Positions 26,837 to 35,423 of a DNA stretch of 40,199 nucleotides are shown here, piece after piece. Below the pieces are notes generated by a model. The model had not been told where the DNA came from. It did not search any database and was given only the letters and a program-made list of their open reading frames with translations. Position 1 is the stretch's first letter. Each line of letters begins with the position of its first letter. The DNA is from Oscillospiraceae bacterium (GTDB taxonomy: Bacteria; Bacillota; Clostridia; Oscillospirales; SIG627): NCBI GenBank assembly GCA_015065265.1, contig SVQQ01000003.1, positions 67,454 through 107,652 of the forward strand, read 5' to 3'. Both the position numbers and the translations under genes were made by a program.

Positions 26837-28978
26837 ATGAAATTATTAAGAAATCTTCTTTTAACACTCCTTGTCGCAGTATTTTTGACTACAAGTGCGT
26901 TGGCAGCAGTACCTTATTCCACCTATACTTATGATATAGATGGAAATATGGCGCTCTCTCCAGATGCATACGTACCCGACAGAGTAATCAATTCCGAAGA
27001 CCTTGCCCTTGAAATAGGTCTTTACGGTGTTAAATCAATTTTCGTTGACTCACACGAAATGGTTTATCTGGCAGACACAAAAAATAACAGAATTGTCGTT
27101 ATAGACGAAAATTGGAATACCCAGTACGGAATTTCTACTTTTTATAATGATAATGGAGTTTACGATTCTCTTGACGCTCCCGAAGGTGTGTTTGTTAACG
27201 AAATTGAAATTTACGTAGCAGACTCACAGAACCACAGAATTGTAGTCTTCGACCGCAAAGACGGTTCCTTCAAGAGAATTATTGCAGAACCCGAAAGTGA
27301 CGTATTCCCCGAAGGACACATCTATACTCCTATCGCGCTGTCAGTAGACACCGCAGGAAGAATTTACGTTGTATCTTCAACTACCACTTACGGTGTTATC
27401 TCAATGAATGCCGACGGAACCTTCCTTGGATTCCTTGGAGCTCAGAAATCTTCTCCTTCAGCATTCGATATATTCTGGAGAAACTTTCAGACAAAGGCAC
27501 AGCGTGCTCAGAGTACACAGTATGTTCCTACCGAATATAACAACATTGCGATAGACGAAACAGGTTTCATTTACGTTACCACTTCTACTATCGACGCAGC
27601 ATCTCAGCAGAGTGCTATTGAATCAAAGAGTACCTCAGCAGACTATGCGCCCGTTAAGAAACTTAACCCCAAGGGCGAAGACATTATGAACCGTAACGGT
27701 TTCTATCCTCCTTCAGGTGAAGTTGACGTAGTAACAGAAGCAACAGTAGGAGTTAGTTCAAGCATCTCAGGCCCTTCAAAGATCATCGACGTAGCTCTCG
27801 GCCCGGCAGGAATGTGGTCGATTATCGACGAAAAGAGAAGTAAAGTATTTACATACGACCAGAACGGTAACTTGCTTTACGTTTTCGGTGACCAGGGTTC
27901 ACAGATAGGTAACATTGTCAACGTTCAAGGTATTGAATATAAAGGCGACGAACTTATCCTTCTTGACAAGTCAAACGACACTCTTACAATTTATAAACGT
28001 ACAGACTACGGAGATCTTCTTGTAGAAGCGCTCCAGAACACTCAGGACAGACAGTACGACAAGGCTGCTGAATATTGGGAAAAGATATTACAAAGAAACT
28101 CAAACTTTGATATGGCATATATCGGTATAGGCGATAGCCTTTACCGTCAGGGCAAATTCAAAGAATCAATGGAATATTATCAGTACGCATACGCTATCGA
28201 AGAATATTCCGAGTCCTTCAAGCAGATACGTAAAGCTTGGATGCAGGACTGGATTTTAGTAGTACCCTTGGTAATTGTAATTTTCTTCGTTCTCTTCGGT
28301 AAGTTCCTCGGCTACGCAAACAAAGTAAACGTAGCAGGACAGAAGATGAAACAAAAGAGAACGCTCAAAGAAACCTTCCTTTATGCTTTCCATATCATAT
28401 TCCATCCCTTCGACGGTTTCTGGGATATGAAACATGAAAAGCGAGGCGATATGAGAGCGGCCATTGTAATAGTTGCATTTACTATTTTAGGATTTATTTA
28501 TAAGTCCGCAGGTACAGCATATATCCATAATCCCTACTCAACAGGTATCAGTTACGTAAACGAAATACTTGGTGTACTTACACCTTACTTCTTGTGGTGT
28601 ATTTCAAACTGGTGTTTCACCACTCTCTTTGAAGGAGAAGGAAGTATGAAGGATATCTTTATGGCAACAGGTTATGCGATTCTTCCCATCCCGTTGTTTA
28701 TGATTCCTTCAACCGCGATTTCAAACGTACTTCTTCTTGATGAAGCATCTATTATTTCACTGCTTAACTCAATAGGACTTATCTGGGCAGGTTTCTTAAT
28801 ATTCTTTGCAATGAGTGTAATTCACGACTATGCACTTGGCAAGAACGTAATTATCTGTATAGCCACAATAGTTGGTATGGCAATCATTATATTCTTGGCG
28901 GTTCTATTCTCAGGACTTGTTACAAAGATTGTTTCATTCGTATATAATATCTACATTGAACTTTCGTACCGTATATAA
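26837..28978 (+). CDS. NHL beta-propeller - TPR - Yip1 membrane fusion protein
   Basis: A 713-residue multi-domain protein. A signal peptide (NLLLTLLVAVFLTTSALA) is followed by NHL-type propeller repeats (about 30-385), for example VYLADTKNNRIVVID and IYVADSQNHRIVVFD. A TPR-like pair of helices comes next (about 398-460: YDKAAEYWEKIL, KFKESMEYYQYAYAI). A TM segment (WILVVPLVIVIFFVLFG, about 472-488) then crosses the membrane, followed by a short basic cytoplasmic stretch and a Yip1-family domain with about five more TM segments (515-700). NHL and TPR parts would lie outside the cell. I infer a membrane platform for the surface components of this operon. SD AGGAGG. It sits between permease pair 1 and the DUF5696 gene. 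Confidence 0.82.
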   Translation: MKLLRNLLLTLLVAVFLTTSALAAVPYSTYTYDIDGNMALSPDAYVPDRVINSEDLALEIGLYGVKSIFVDSHEMVYLADTKNNRIVVIDENWNTQYGISTFYNDNGVYDSLDAPEGVFVNEIEIYVADSQNHRIVVFDRKDGSFKRIIAEPESDVFPEGHIYTPIALSVDTAGRIYVVSSTTTYGVISMNADGTFLGFLGAQKSSPSAFDIFWRNFQTKAQRAQSTQYVPTEYNNIAIDETGFIYVTTSTIDAASQQSAIESKSTSADYAPVKKLNPKGEDIMNRNGFYPPSGEVDVVTEATVGVSSSISGPSKIIDVALGPAGMWSIIDEKRSKVFTYDQNGNLLYVFGDQGSQIGNIVNVQGIEYKGDELILLDKSNDTLTIYKRTDYGDLLVEALQNTQDRQYDKAAEYWEKILQRNSNFDMAYIGIGDSLYRQGKFKESMEYYQYAYAIEEYSESFKQIRKAWMQDWILVVPLVIVIFFVLFGKFLGYANKVNVAGQKMKQKRTLKETFLYAFHIIFHPFDGFWDMKHEKRGDMRAAIVIVAFTILGFIYKSAGTAYIHNPYSTGISYVNEILGVLTPYFLWCISNWCFTTLFEGEGSMKDIFMATGYAILPIPLFMIPSTAISNVLLLDEASIISLLNSIGLIWAGFLIFFAMSVIHDYALGKNVIICIATIVGMAIIIFLAVLFSGLVTKIVSFVYNIYIELSYRI

Positions 28979-28995
28979 ATTAACAGGAGGACAAA

Positions 28996-31788
28996 ATGAA
29001 AAATATCAGATTCATTTCGACGATTCTTGCTTTCGTTATGATAGTAAGTGCACTTTCGTCAGTTTTCACTCTTCCTGTTCTTGCAGACGGTGAAAGTGAA
29101 ACAACCACAACCACAACAACCACAACAACCACAACAACTAAAAATTCCATTTTGAGTGAGGACTATAGAGAAAAGAAATATAGTACTAATGAAGAAAAAC
29201 TCAGCACAATGGAACTTGTACACTCCGCTTACGGATATGATCTTTACTATCATAAAGAAACAGGCGAAGTACAAATAGTAAATCAAACTACAGGTCAGTA
29301 TCTTTCTACAAACCCGTACGACGTGGCTGCAACTGCAAATAAGTCAACTGAGAGAGTAGAACTTCTCAGTCAGCTTATTGTAACGTACAGCGATGGAGGA
29401 ACACTTAAAACGTTGACCTCATACGCAGATGCCGCAGAACTTGGTCAGATAAATATGATAAAGTTACGTACAGGTATCCGCGTAGAATATACAATAGGTA
29501 AGAGCGCAACAAAACGTGTACTTCCTATGATGATTGAAAAATCAAGATTTGAAAACTACGTTCTTGCACCTCTTGCAGAGTCAGGCGACACCTCAATGTA
29601 TAATCAGTTTAAGTCATATTATATGTTGAAGGATGCAAGTGCCCCAGGACTCACTGAAAAAGAAGTTCAGGCATTGTATAATACTCTTCCTATCACAAGA
29701 GAGATGGCAGTTTACGTTATTGACCCTTCTGTTGCGAAGGTAGAGCGTGAACTTACAATGTTCGAAAACTTTATCACAACTTACACAGAGTACACCTACG
29801 ACGACGTTCTTTACGACCACGAACTCACCGGTTATACAGGTACTACAAAGAACCCCGCAACCTTCAGAATGGCTCTTGAGTATTACCTTACCGAAGAGGG
29901 ACTTGAAGTAAGACTTCCTGCCCGTGGTATCCGTTACGACGCAAAGCAATACCCCATAGAGAACATCAGTATCCTTCCGTATTTTGGCGCATATTACCAC
30001 ACCGAAAAAGGTTACGTAGTTCTTCCCGACGGTTCGGGAACTCTTGTAAGATTTGAGGATACGGCCGACACAGTTGCAACAACTATTACCAACCGCCTTT
30101 ACGGTGAAGATTACGCTTTCTATTCACAGAAGTCCATAGCAAATATGGAAAACTGGACTCTTCCCGTTTACGGAATGGTAGAAAATACAGCAGTATCCGA
30201 ATTTAATACAATTATTAAAGAAGACGGTTCAGCAGAGCTTGTTGAAACAGTAAAATACGTACCCAAAGGATTCTTTGCAGTTATCACAGAGGGCGACTCA
30301 CTTTCTGAAATCGTTTGTGCATCAGGTGGAATTTTGAATAAGTATTTCTCAACGTCCATCAAAGTGCATCCCAGACCCAGTGACTCATATCCTCTTGACG
30401 GTATTTCAGTTTCAGGTTCAGTTGCTACCTGGACAGTAGTTACAGATAAGAAATATACAGGTAACTACAAAATTAAGTACTATATGTTAGACGGAGAAGG
30501 TGCTAACTATGTAAATATGGCATCTATTTACCGTGACTACCTTGAAAATACAACTGATTTTTCAAGAAAAGAAAACTCTGAAGACATTGAACTTTACATT
30601 GAAACTCTCGGTGCAGTTGACTCTACAAAGAGAGTTTTGGGAGTTCCCGTTGACGTAAAGAAGGCTCTTACTTCATTTGAAGATGCTAAAACAATGATCG
30701 ACGATTTGAAGAAAGAGGACGTAACTAACGTATCCATAAAATATGTTGGTTGGGCAAACGGAGGACTTGTTTCAACAGCTCCTACGAAGGTTGATGTCGT
30801 AAAGGTTCTCGGTGGTAAAAAAGGACTTCAGGAACTTATTACTTACGCTAATAAAAACGGCGTCAAGATTTTCCCCGATTACGACTTCACTTATATTTCA
30901 GCTTTCGGAACAGGAGATAAGTTCTCAATCGACAACGATACGGTAAAAACAGTTGACAACCGTTCAGCAGTTCACAGAGTATATTCACCCGTATATCAAA
31001 CCTTTGTAAATGACAGAATACTTCTTATTTCTCCCAACAGAATTCTCGGATTCTACGAAGAGTTTAAGGATAAATATGAAGAACTCGGCACAAAGACAAT
31101 TTCACTTGGTTCATTAGGTTCAGATCTTAACTCTGACCATAACAAAGAGGAATCACTTAACCGTGAAGATTCAAAGGACAAGGTAAAAGAACTTCTGTCA
31201 ACCGTTAAGGAAGACGGATATGAAATCCTTGTAAATAAGGGTAATTCATACACAATTTCGTATGCAACCGATATACTCGACGTACCCCTCGAAAGTAGTA
31301 GCCGTCTTGTAGCAAGTGAAGAAATTCCTTTCGTGGGAATGGTACTTCACGGATATAAGAACTTCGCAGGTTCACCTATTAACCTCGCAGGTGACTACAA
31401 CGGAACAATCCTTAAAACAATCGAAAACGGTGCAAGCCTTAACTTCTTACTTTCTTATACAAACACATCGGCTCTTAAAGCAGATTACGGTGATAAGGAC
31501 TACTACTCAATCAGATACGATTTCTGGTTTGACGACGTAATTCAGACTTATAAGTTAGTAAATAAGGTGTTGAGCCCTGTTCAGAACGCAGTTGTAGTTT
31601 CTCACGACTTTGTAGATTACAGAGTTGTGGAAATGGTTTACGATAACGGAGTGACATACGTTATAAATTATAATGATACAACCGTTACAGTAAAAGAAGC
31701 AAACAGTGAATTTACAATTGATTTTGAAAATTCAAACGTTATTACAAACGGCAAGACAATGACCTTTGCCGAATTTGTAAAAGAATAA
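28996..31788 (+). CDS. Secreted DUF5696 protein with TIM-barrel-like segment
   Basis: A 930-residue secreted protein. A signal peptide ends at VLA-DG (about residue 30) and is followed by a run of 13 Thr (residues 36-48), probably an extended, possibly glycosylated linker. An N-terminal beta-rich region (about 70-500) contains SAYGYDLYYHKETGEVQIVNQ and YVVLPDGSGTLVRFED. Residues about 535-800 look like an alpha/beta barrel: VSIKYVGWANGG, GLQELITYANKNGVKIFPDY, then DRILLISPNRILGFYEEF. The end is a small beta domain (VTYVINYNDTTVTV). This matches what I know as DUF5696. A glycoside-hydrolase-like role is inferred from fold appearance and context, not from assigned catalytic residues. SD AGGAGG. 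Confidence 0.78.
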   Translation: MKNIRFISTILAFVMIVSALSSVFTLPVLADGESETTTTTTTTTTTTTKNSILSEDYREKKYSTNEEKLSTMELVHSAYGYDLYYHKETGEVQIVNQTTGQYLSTNPYDVAATANKSTERVELLSQLIVTYSDGGTLKTLTSYADAAELGQINMIKLRTGIRVEYTIGKSATKRVLPMMIEKSRFENYVLAPLAESGDTSMYNQFKSYYMLKDASAPGLTEKEVQALYNTLPITREMAVYVIDPSVAKVERELTMFENFITTYTEYTYDDVLYDHELTGYTGTTKNPATFRMALEYYLTEEGLEVRLPARGIRYDAKQYPIENISILPYFGAYYHTEKGYVVLPDGSGTLVRFEDTADTVATTITNRLYGEDYAFYSQKSIANMENWTLPVYGMVENTAVSEFNTIIKEDGSAELVETVKYVPKGFFAVITEGDSLSEIVCASGGILNKYFSTSIKVHPRPSDSYPLDGISVSGSVATWTVVTDKKYTGNYKIKYYMLDGEGANYVNMASIYRDYLENTTDFSRKENSEDIELYIETLGAVDSTKRVLGVPVDVKKALTSFEDAKTMIDDLKKEDVTNVSIKYVGWANGGLVSTAPTKVDVVKVLGGKKGLQELITYANKNGVKIFPDYDFTYISAFGTGDKFSIDNDTVKTVDNRSAVHRVYSPVYQTFVNDRILLISPNRILGFYEEFKDKYEELGTKTISLGSLGSDLNSDHNKEESLNREDSKDKVKELLSTVKEDGYEILVNKGNSYTISYATDILDVPLESSSRLVASEEIPFVGMVLHGYKNFAGSPINLAGDYNGTILKTIENGASLNFLLSYTNTSALKADYGDKDYYSIRYDFWFDDVIQTYKLVNKVLSPVQNAVVVSHDFVDYRVVEMVYDNGVTYVINYNDTTVTVKEANSEFTIDFENSNVITNGKTMTFAEFVKE
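29101..29139 (+). repeat. Thr-codon microsatellite in the DUF5696 gene
   Basis: Thirteen consecutive Thr codons of ACA/ACC/ACT, largely in units of ACAACAACC. Because the unit is a multiple of three, slippage would change linker length without breaking the frame. Confidence 0.85.
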
Positions 31789-31806
31789 TGAAAGGGAGGA
31801 AATAAT

Positions 31807-32790
31807 ATGAACGCAGATGCAACAGTCAAAGTAGCAGCAGTAAATAAGAAAAAGAAAAAACCTGCTTCACTTGACAGAAAAAAAGCGCGCGCAGGCTGGT
31901 GGTTCGTCCTTCCCTTCGTAGCAATTTTCATAGCAGTATATCTTCCTATGATATATGACTCAATCAGATTCAGTTTCCACGAAATCGAAATTCTTCAAGC
32001 AGGTGGATATGAACTTATTTACGTAGGTTGGGATAACTATTCTGAAGCACTCTTCGTAGATGCTAAATACGTTACCACCCTTGTAGAAGGACTTAAACAA
32101 CTTATTCTGGACATTCCCGCAATCGTTATATTCTCGCTTTTCATGGCGATCGTATTAAACGACAAAATGCCTGGTAGAACAATTTTCCGTGCAATATTCT
32201 TTATACCCGTTATTCTTTCAACAGGTATTATAGACTCAATTGACCAGTCAGGTAACTCCATGATGGATTACATGGGCTCTTCAGACGGAATTTCAACCGG
32301 CGCTGAGGAAAGCCAAACTACTGCAAACGATATTATTTCAGCAGTAGATATCCAAAAACTTTTCGCAAATATGAAAATCGGACAAGGACTTGTTGACTAC
32401 GTTGTAGGACTTGTAAATGACATCTACAATATAGTTAACCGTTCAGGTGTTCAGATGCTTATCTTCCTTGCAGGTCTCCAGTCAATCAACCCCGCAATTT
32501 ACGAGTCTTGTAAGATAGACGGTGCATCCTCTTGGGAAACCTTCTGGAAGATAACCTTCCCCATGATAAGCCCTATGATCCTCGTAAATACGATTTACAC
32601 GGTAATCGACTCCTTTACTTCTGCAAGTAATACGGTTATGGCATATATCGATCAGGTTTATCAAAACGCAGCAAACGGACAGGTACTTAGTTCAGCGATG
32701 AGCTGGATGTACTTCTTAATCGTAATGCTTCTGATAGTAGTTGTAGCGGCAGTATTGTCACTCTACACATTCTATCAGAGAAGAGACTGA
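31807..32790 (+). CDS. Sugar-type ABC transporter permease (MalF-like), pair 2
   Basis: A 327-residue permease with TM1 as GWWFVLPFVAIFIAVYLPMIYD (about residues 30-51) and an EAA loop ESCKIDGASSWETFWKITFP (about 230-249). Unusual is a hydrophilic insert of roughly 65 residues between TM segments (about 140-205), with GSSDGISTGAEESQTTANDI followed by an amphipathic helix, KLFANMKIGQGLVDYVVGLV; topology places it outside. It could be a docking point for the secreted partners. SD GGGAGG. It pairs with the next gene, 20 nt downstream, and is clearly different from pair 1, so the operon encodes two channels. Confidence 0.9.
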   Translation: MNADATVKVAAVNKKKKKPASLDRKKARAGWWFVLPFVAIFIAVYLPMIYDSIRFSFHEIEILQAGGYELIYVGWDNYSEALFVDAKYVTTLVEGLKQLILDIPAIVIFSLFMAIVLNDKMPGRTIFRAIFFIPVILSTGIIDSIDQSGNSMMDYMGSSDGISTGAEESQTTANDIISAVDIQKLFANMKIGQGLVDYVVGLVNDIYNIVNRSGVQMLIFLAGLQSINPAIYESCKIDGASSWETFWKITFPMISPMILVNTIYTVIDSFTSASNTVMAYIDQVYQNAANGQVLSSAMSWMYFLIVMLLIVVVAAVLSLYTFYQRRD

Positions 32791-32810
32791 GAAGGGAGGG
32801 TAAAAGAAAC

Positions 32811-33845
32811 ATGGATTCACCAAAGGTTTTAAAAGATAACAAACGTAAAATCAGAGTAGAATTTGAACGTACAAGCCTTAAAGAAAGAATGAAAGCAAAA
32901 TATTTGTCTTTCGGATTTGCTTTTCAGGTAGTTTGGAAATTATTCAGATATCTGCTCCTCATTGGTATTTCATACATTATTCTTTACCCGTTCATCGCTA
33001 AGATTTTCGGCTCATTTATGAGCACTGAAGACCTTGTAGATGCAACAGTAAGACTTATCCCGAAATACCCTACTCTCGACACTTACAAGTACATCATTCG
33101 TGAAAACAGTTACTTTGAAGCTTTCTTCAACACCTTTGTACTTTCAGTTCTCTGTGCCTTTGTTCAGACTCTTATTTGTTCTGTCATCGGCTACGGTCTT
33201 GCAAAGTTCAAATTCCGTGGAAATAAACTTGTTTTCATGGCAGTAATACTCACAATGATAGTACCCCACGACACAATCAAACTTTCAATGTATATGAACT
33301 TCAAGTTCTTTGACGTATTCGGTATCTACGGATTCATCAGTAATTTGTTCAACCTTGAAGCATCCTCACTTGACCTTGTAAATACATATTGGCCTCTTGT
33401 AATACTTTCCCTTGGCGGTATAGCATTCAAGAACGGTCTGTACATATTTATGATGCGTCAGTTCTTCAAGGGAGTTCCCGACGAACTTGAAGAAGCAGCC
33501 TACATCGACGGTGAAAACACATTCGGAACTTTCGTGAAGATTATTCTTCCCATCTCTATCCCCATGATGATTACAATCTTCCTCTTTGCATTCTCATGGC
33601 AGTGGACAGATAACTTCTACACCGAACTCTTCTTCACCCGTTCAGGCGCAATTCTGATGCCAAGCATTGTACACGTACCCCAGACACTTTCAGAAGTGGC
33701 TAACTCCTTTACAGCAGGAGACCTTTACCAGTCTTGTATCAGAAACACCTGCGGACTTATGGTTATACTTCCCTTGATACTCTTCTACAGTTATATGCAG
33801 AGATATCTCATTCAGGGTATCGAACGTTCAGGTATCGTAGGTTAA
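32811..33845 (+). CDS. Sugar-type ABC transporter permease (MalG-like), pair 2
   Basis: A 344-residue permease, longer than most MalG-like subunits because of a basic cytoplasmic N-terminus of about 50 residues (DNKRKIRVEFERTSLKERMK). Six TM segments are predicted. The EAA loop is EEAAYIDGENTFGTFVKIIL (about 226-245). It is the last gene of the operon and ends at the strong hairpin at 33849-33890. As with pair 1, the ATPase must come from elsewhere in the genome, probably an MsmX/UgpC-type shared subunit. Confidence 0.9.
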   Translation: MDSPKVLKDNKRKIRVEFERTSLKERMKAKYLSFGFAFQVVWKLFRYLLLIGISYIILYPFIAKIFGSFMSTEDLVDATVRLIPKYPTLDTYKYIIRENSYFEAFFNTFVLSVLCAFVQTLICSVIGYGLAKFKFRGNKLVFMAVILTMIVPHDTIKLSMYMNFKFFDVFGIYGFISNLFNLEASSLDLVNTYWPLVILSLGGIAFKNGLYIFMMRQFFKGVPDELEEAAYIDGENTFGTFVKIILPISIPMMITIFLFAFSWQWTDNFYTELFFTRSGAILMPSIVHVPQTLSEVANSFTAGDLYQSCIRNTCGLMVILPLILFYSYMQRYLIQGIERSGIVG

Positions 33846-33848
33846 TAA

Positions 33849-33890
33849 AAAAACAAAAAAGTGTTCGTTTTACGAACACTTTTTTGTTTT
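33849..33890. terminator. Strong terminator at the end of the large operon
   Basis: GTGTTCG (33861-33867) pairs with CGAACAC (33873-33879), loop TTTTA; the flanking A run (33855-33860) pairs with T run 33880-33885, followed by GTTTTT. It is symmetrical enough to work in both directions. Confidence 0.93.
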
Positions 33891-33895
33891 TCCTG

Positions 33896-33924
33896 TTGCA
33901 GTTTTTTAAAACTTCGTCTATAAT
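33896..33924 (+). promoter_or_regulatory. Promoter for the AI-2E family gene
   Basis: TTGCAG at 33896-33901, 17 nt, perfect TATAAT at 33919-33924, directly after the operon terminator. Confidence 0.8.
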
Positions 33925-33946
33925 ATTAACAAAGGACGGTGAAAAT

Positions 33947-35155
33947 GTGAGAAAAAGACTTCAAAACAAATATTTTATAATTTCACTTTATACAGTTTTA
34001 ACTGTGGCAGTAAGTGCGGTTATTATCTATTGTATCTTTAATTTTCCCTACATAGCAACGCTTATTGCAAAATTTATCGCAGTAATAAACCCTATTTTCA
34101 TAGGCTTTGCTATTGCATATCTTGTAAACCCAATCGTGTCCTTTTTTGAAAATAAGGTGTTCACATTTAAAAAAGCGAAAAAGAACCGCGAAAGACTTAA
34201 ACGATTGTTGTCAATTTTGTGCGCCTACGTCCTTGTTCTCGCACTGCTTTCAGCACTTCTCGCAGTTATCATTCCTCAGCTTTATTCAAGCTTTGAAACC
34301 TTTGTAAATAATATAGACACTTACCAAAAAGCATTGGAAAAATGGTCAGACTCGCTTCTTGACAAAGAAAGCAAATATTACCCCATAATTGAACGTGTCC
34401 TGTCTGCCTTTGACGAATTCCTCGATAAAGCGGTAAAATACGTAACCGAACTTTTACCTAAAGCCTTCTTGCTTATTAAGAACGTGTCGGTTTTAGTGGT
34501 AAATCTTATTATTTCAATCTTCATATCCATTTATATGATTTCCAAGAAAGAGTTCCTTCTTGCCCAGATAAAAAAACTGGTCTGCGCTTTCTTTAACTCC
34601 AAATGGATATCCCACATTTACGATTTCTGTAATATGCTTGACGACTCTGTCGGCGGATTTATAAGAGGTAAAATTATAGACTCGGCGATTATCGGTGTTC
34701 TTTGCTATATTGTTATGCTTATCCTTCGCCTTGACTACGCAATTCTTATCAGTACAATTGTAGGAATAACAAACGTCATTCCTTTCTTTGGCCCCTTTAT
34801 CGGAGCAATCCCCAGCGCATTTATCTTGCTTATGGTAAACCCAGGGGAAGTAATTCCTTTCCTTATCGCTATCCTTCTCATTCAACAACTTGACGGAAAC
34901 TATATAGGACCTAAGATTTTAGGCAACTCAATGGGACTTTCTGCCTTCTGGGTTTTAGTCGCCATCGTAGTTATGAGCGGGCTTTTCGGATTTATGGGAC
35001 TTATTATCGGCGTTCCCATATTCTCAGTCGCCTACGTTCTCGTTGAAAGAATTGTAAACCAACGACTTTCCGAAAAGAATTTCCCCACCGAAACAGAACT
35101 TTACTATAAAGGCGTTCCCGAACCTGTGGCAGAGGAAGAAAAAACACAAGAATAA
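33947..35155 (+). CDS. AI-2E family (PerM/YdiK-like) membrane transporter
   Basis: A 402-residue polytopic membrane protein of the AI-2E transporter family. Hydrophobic segments appear at the N-terminus (FIISLYTVLTVAVSAVIIYC), then IGFAIAYLVNPIVSFFENKV, a long amphipathic outer stretch (about 100-175), and a C-terminal group with IGVLCYIVMLILRLDYAILI, GITNVIPFFGPFIGAIPSAF and LIQQLDGNYIGPKILGNSMG, the family hallmark. Members export AI-2, or in other cases ions or osmolytes; the substrate here is unknown. I chose GTG 33947 after AAAGGACGG (33931-33939); the overlapping ATG at 33945 stops at once (ATGTGA), and the longer frame from 33734 lies inside the upstream permease. Confidence 0.93.
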   Translation: MRKRLQNKYFIISLYTVLTVAVSAVIIYCIFNFPYIATLIAKFIAVINPIFIGFAIAYLVNPIVSFFENKVFTFKKAKKNRERLKRLLSILCAYVLVLALLSALLAVIIPQLYSSFETFVNNIDTYQKALEKWSDSLLDKESKYYPIIERVLSAFDEFLDKAVKYVTELLPKAFLLIKNVSVLVVNLIISIFISIYMISKKEFLLAQIKKLVCAFFNSKWISHIYDFCNMLDDSVGGFIRGKIIDSAIIGVLCYIVMLILRLDYAILISTIVGITNVIPFFGPFIGAIPSAFILLMVNPGEVIPFLIAILLIQQLDGNYIGPKILGNSMGLSAFWVLVAIVVMSGLFGFMGLIIGVPIFSVAYVLVERIVNQRLSEKNFPTETELYYKGVPEPVAEEEKTQE

Positions 35156-35161
35156 AACAAG

Positions 35162-35195
35162 AAACTCCTGAAACTTATCCTTCAGGAGTTTTTTT
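35162..35195. terminator. Bidirectional terminator between convergent genes
   Basis: AAACTCCTGAA (35162-35172) pairs with TTCAGGAGTTT (35181-35191), followed by further T. The 3' arm also encodes the last residues (KTPEG) of the minus-strand gene. Confidence 0.9.
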
Positions 35196-35363
35196 ATTTG
35201 TCTTTGATTCAAAGGAACAGTCTTTGCGCTTTTTACAGTCTTCAGAACATAGACACTTGTATTCTTCGCCTTCCGACGTAACACTTCTTAGCAGTATGGC
35301 GTTTCTTCCAAGATTTGCACAAAAACGCTCAATGACTTGATGGTATGGCTTTCTCGTCTTCAT
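35175..35363 (-). CDS. Small Cys-rich protein of unknown function
   Basis: A 62-residue basic protein. I keep it as real because its start has an excellent SD on the minus strand, GGAGG eight nt upstream of ATG (35372-35376 on the plus coordinate), and because the frame ends exactly in the terminator. The N-terminal half is helical and charged (YHQVIERFCANLGRNAILL); the second half has four close cysteines, CLCSEDCKKRKDC, that could bind a metal ion. I recognise no family. It lies 60 nt downstream of the ttcA-like gene and may be cotranscribed with it. Confidence 0.65.
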   Translation of the reverse strand: MKTRKPYHQVIERFCANLGRNAILLRSVTSEGEEYKCLCSEDCKKRKDCSFESKTNKKTPEG

Positions 35364-35423
35364 TTAATAAGCCTCCGAAAATAAACGTACTACTTTATTA
35401 TATGAAAACAAATCGAAATTTAT

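Noticed and set aside
33734..33946. Longer N-terminus for the AI-2E family protein
   Set aside because: It would overlap the upstream permease and the operon terminator; GTG 33947 has its own SD and promoter.
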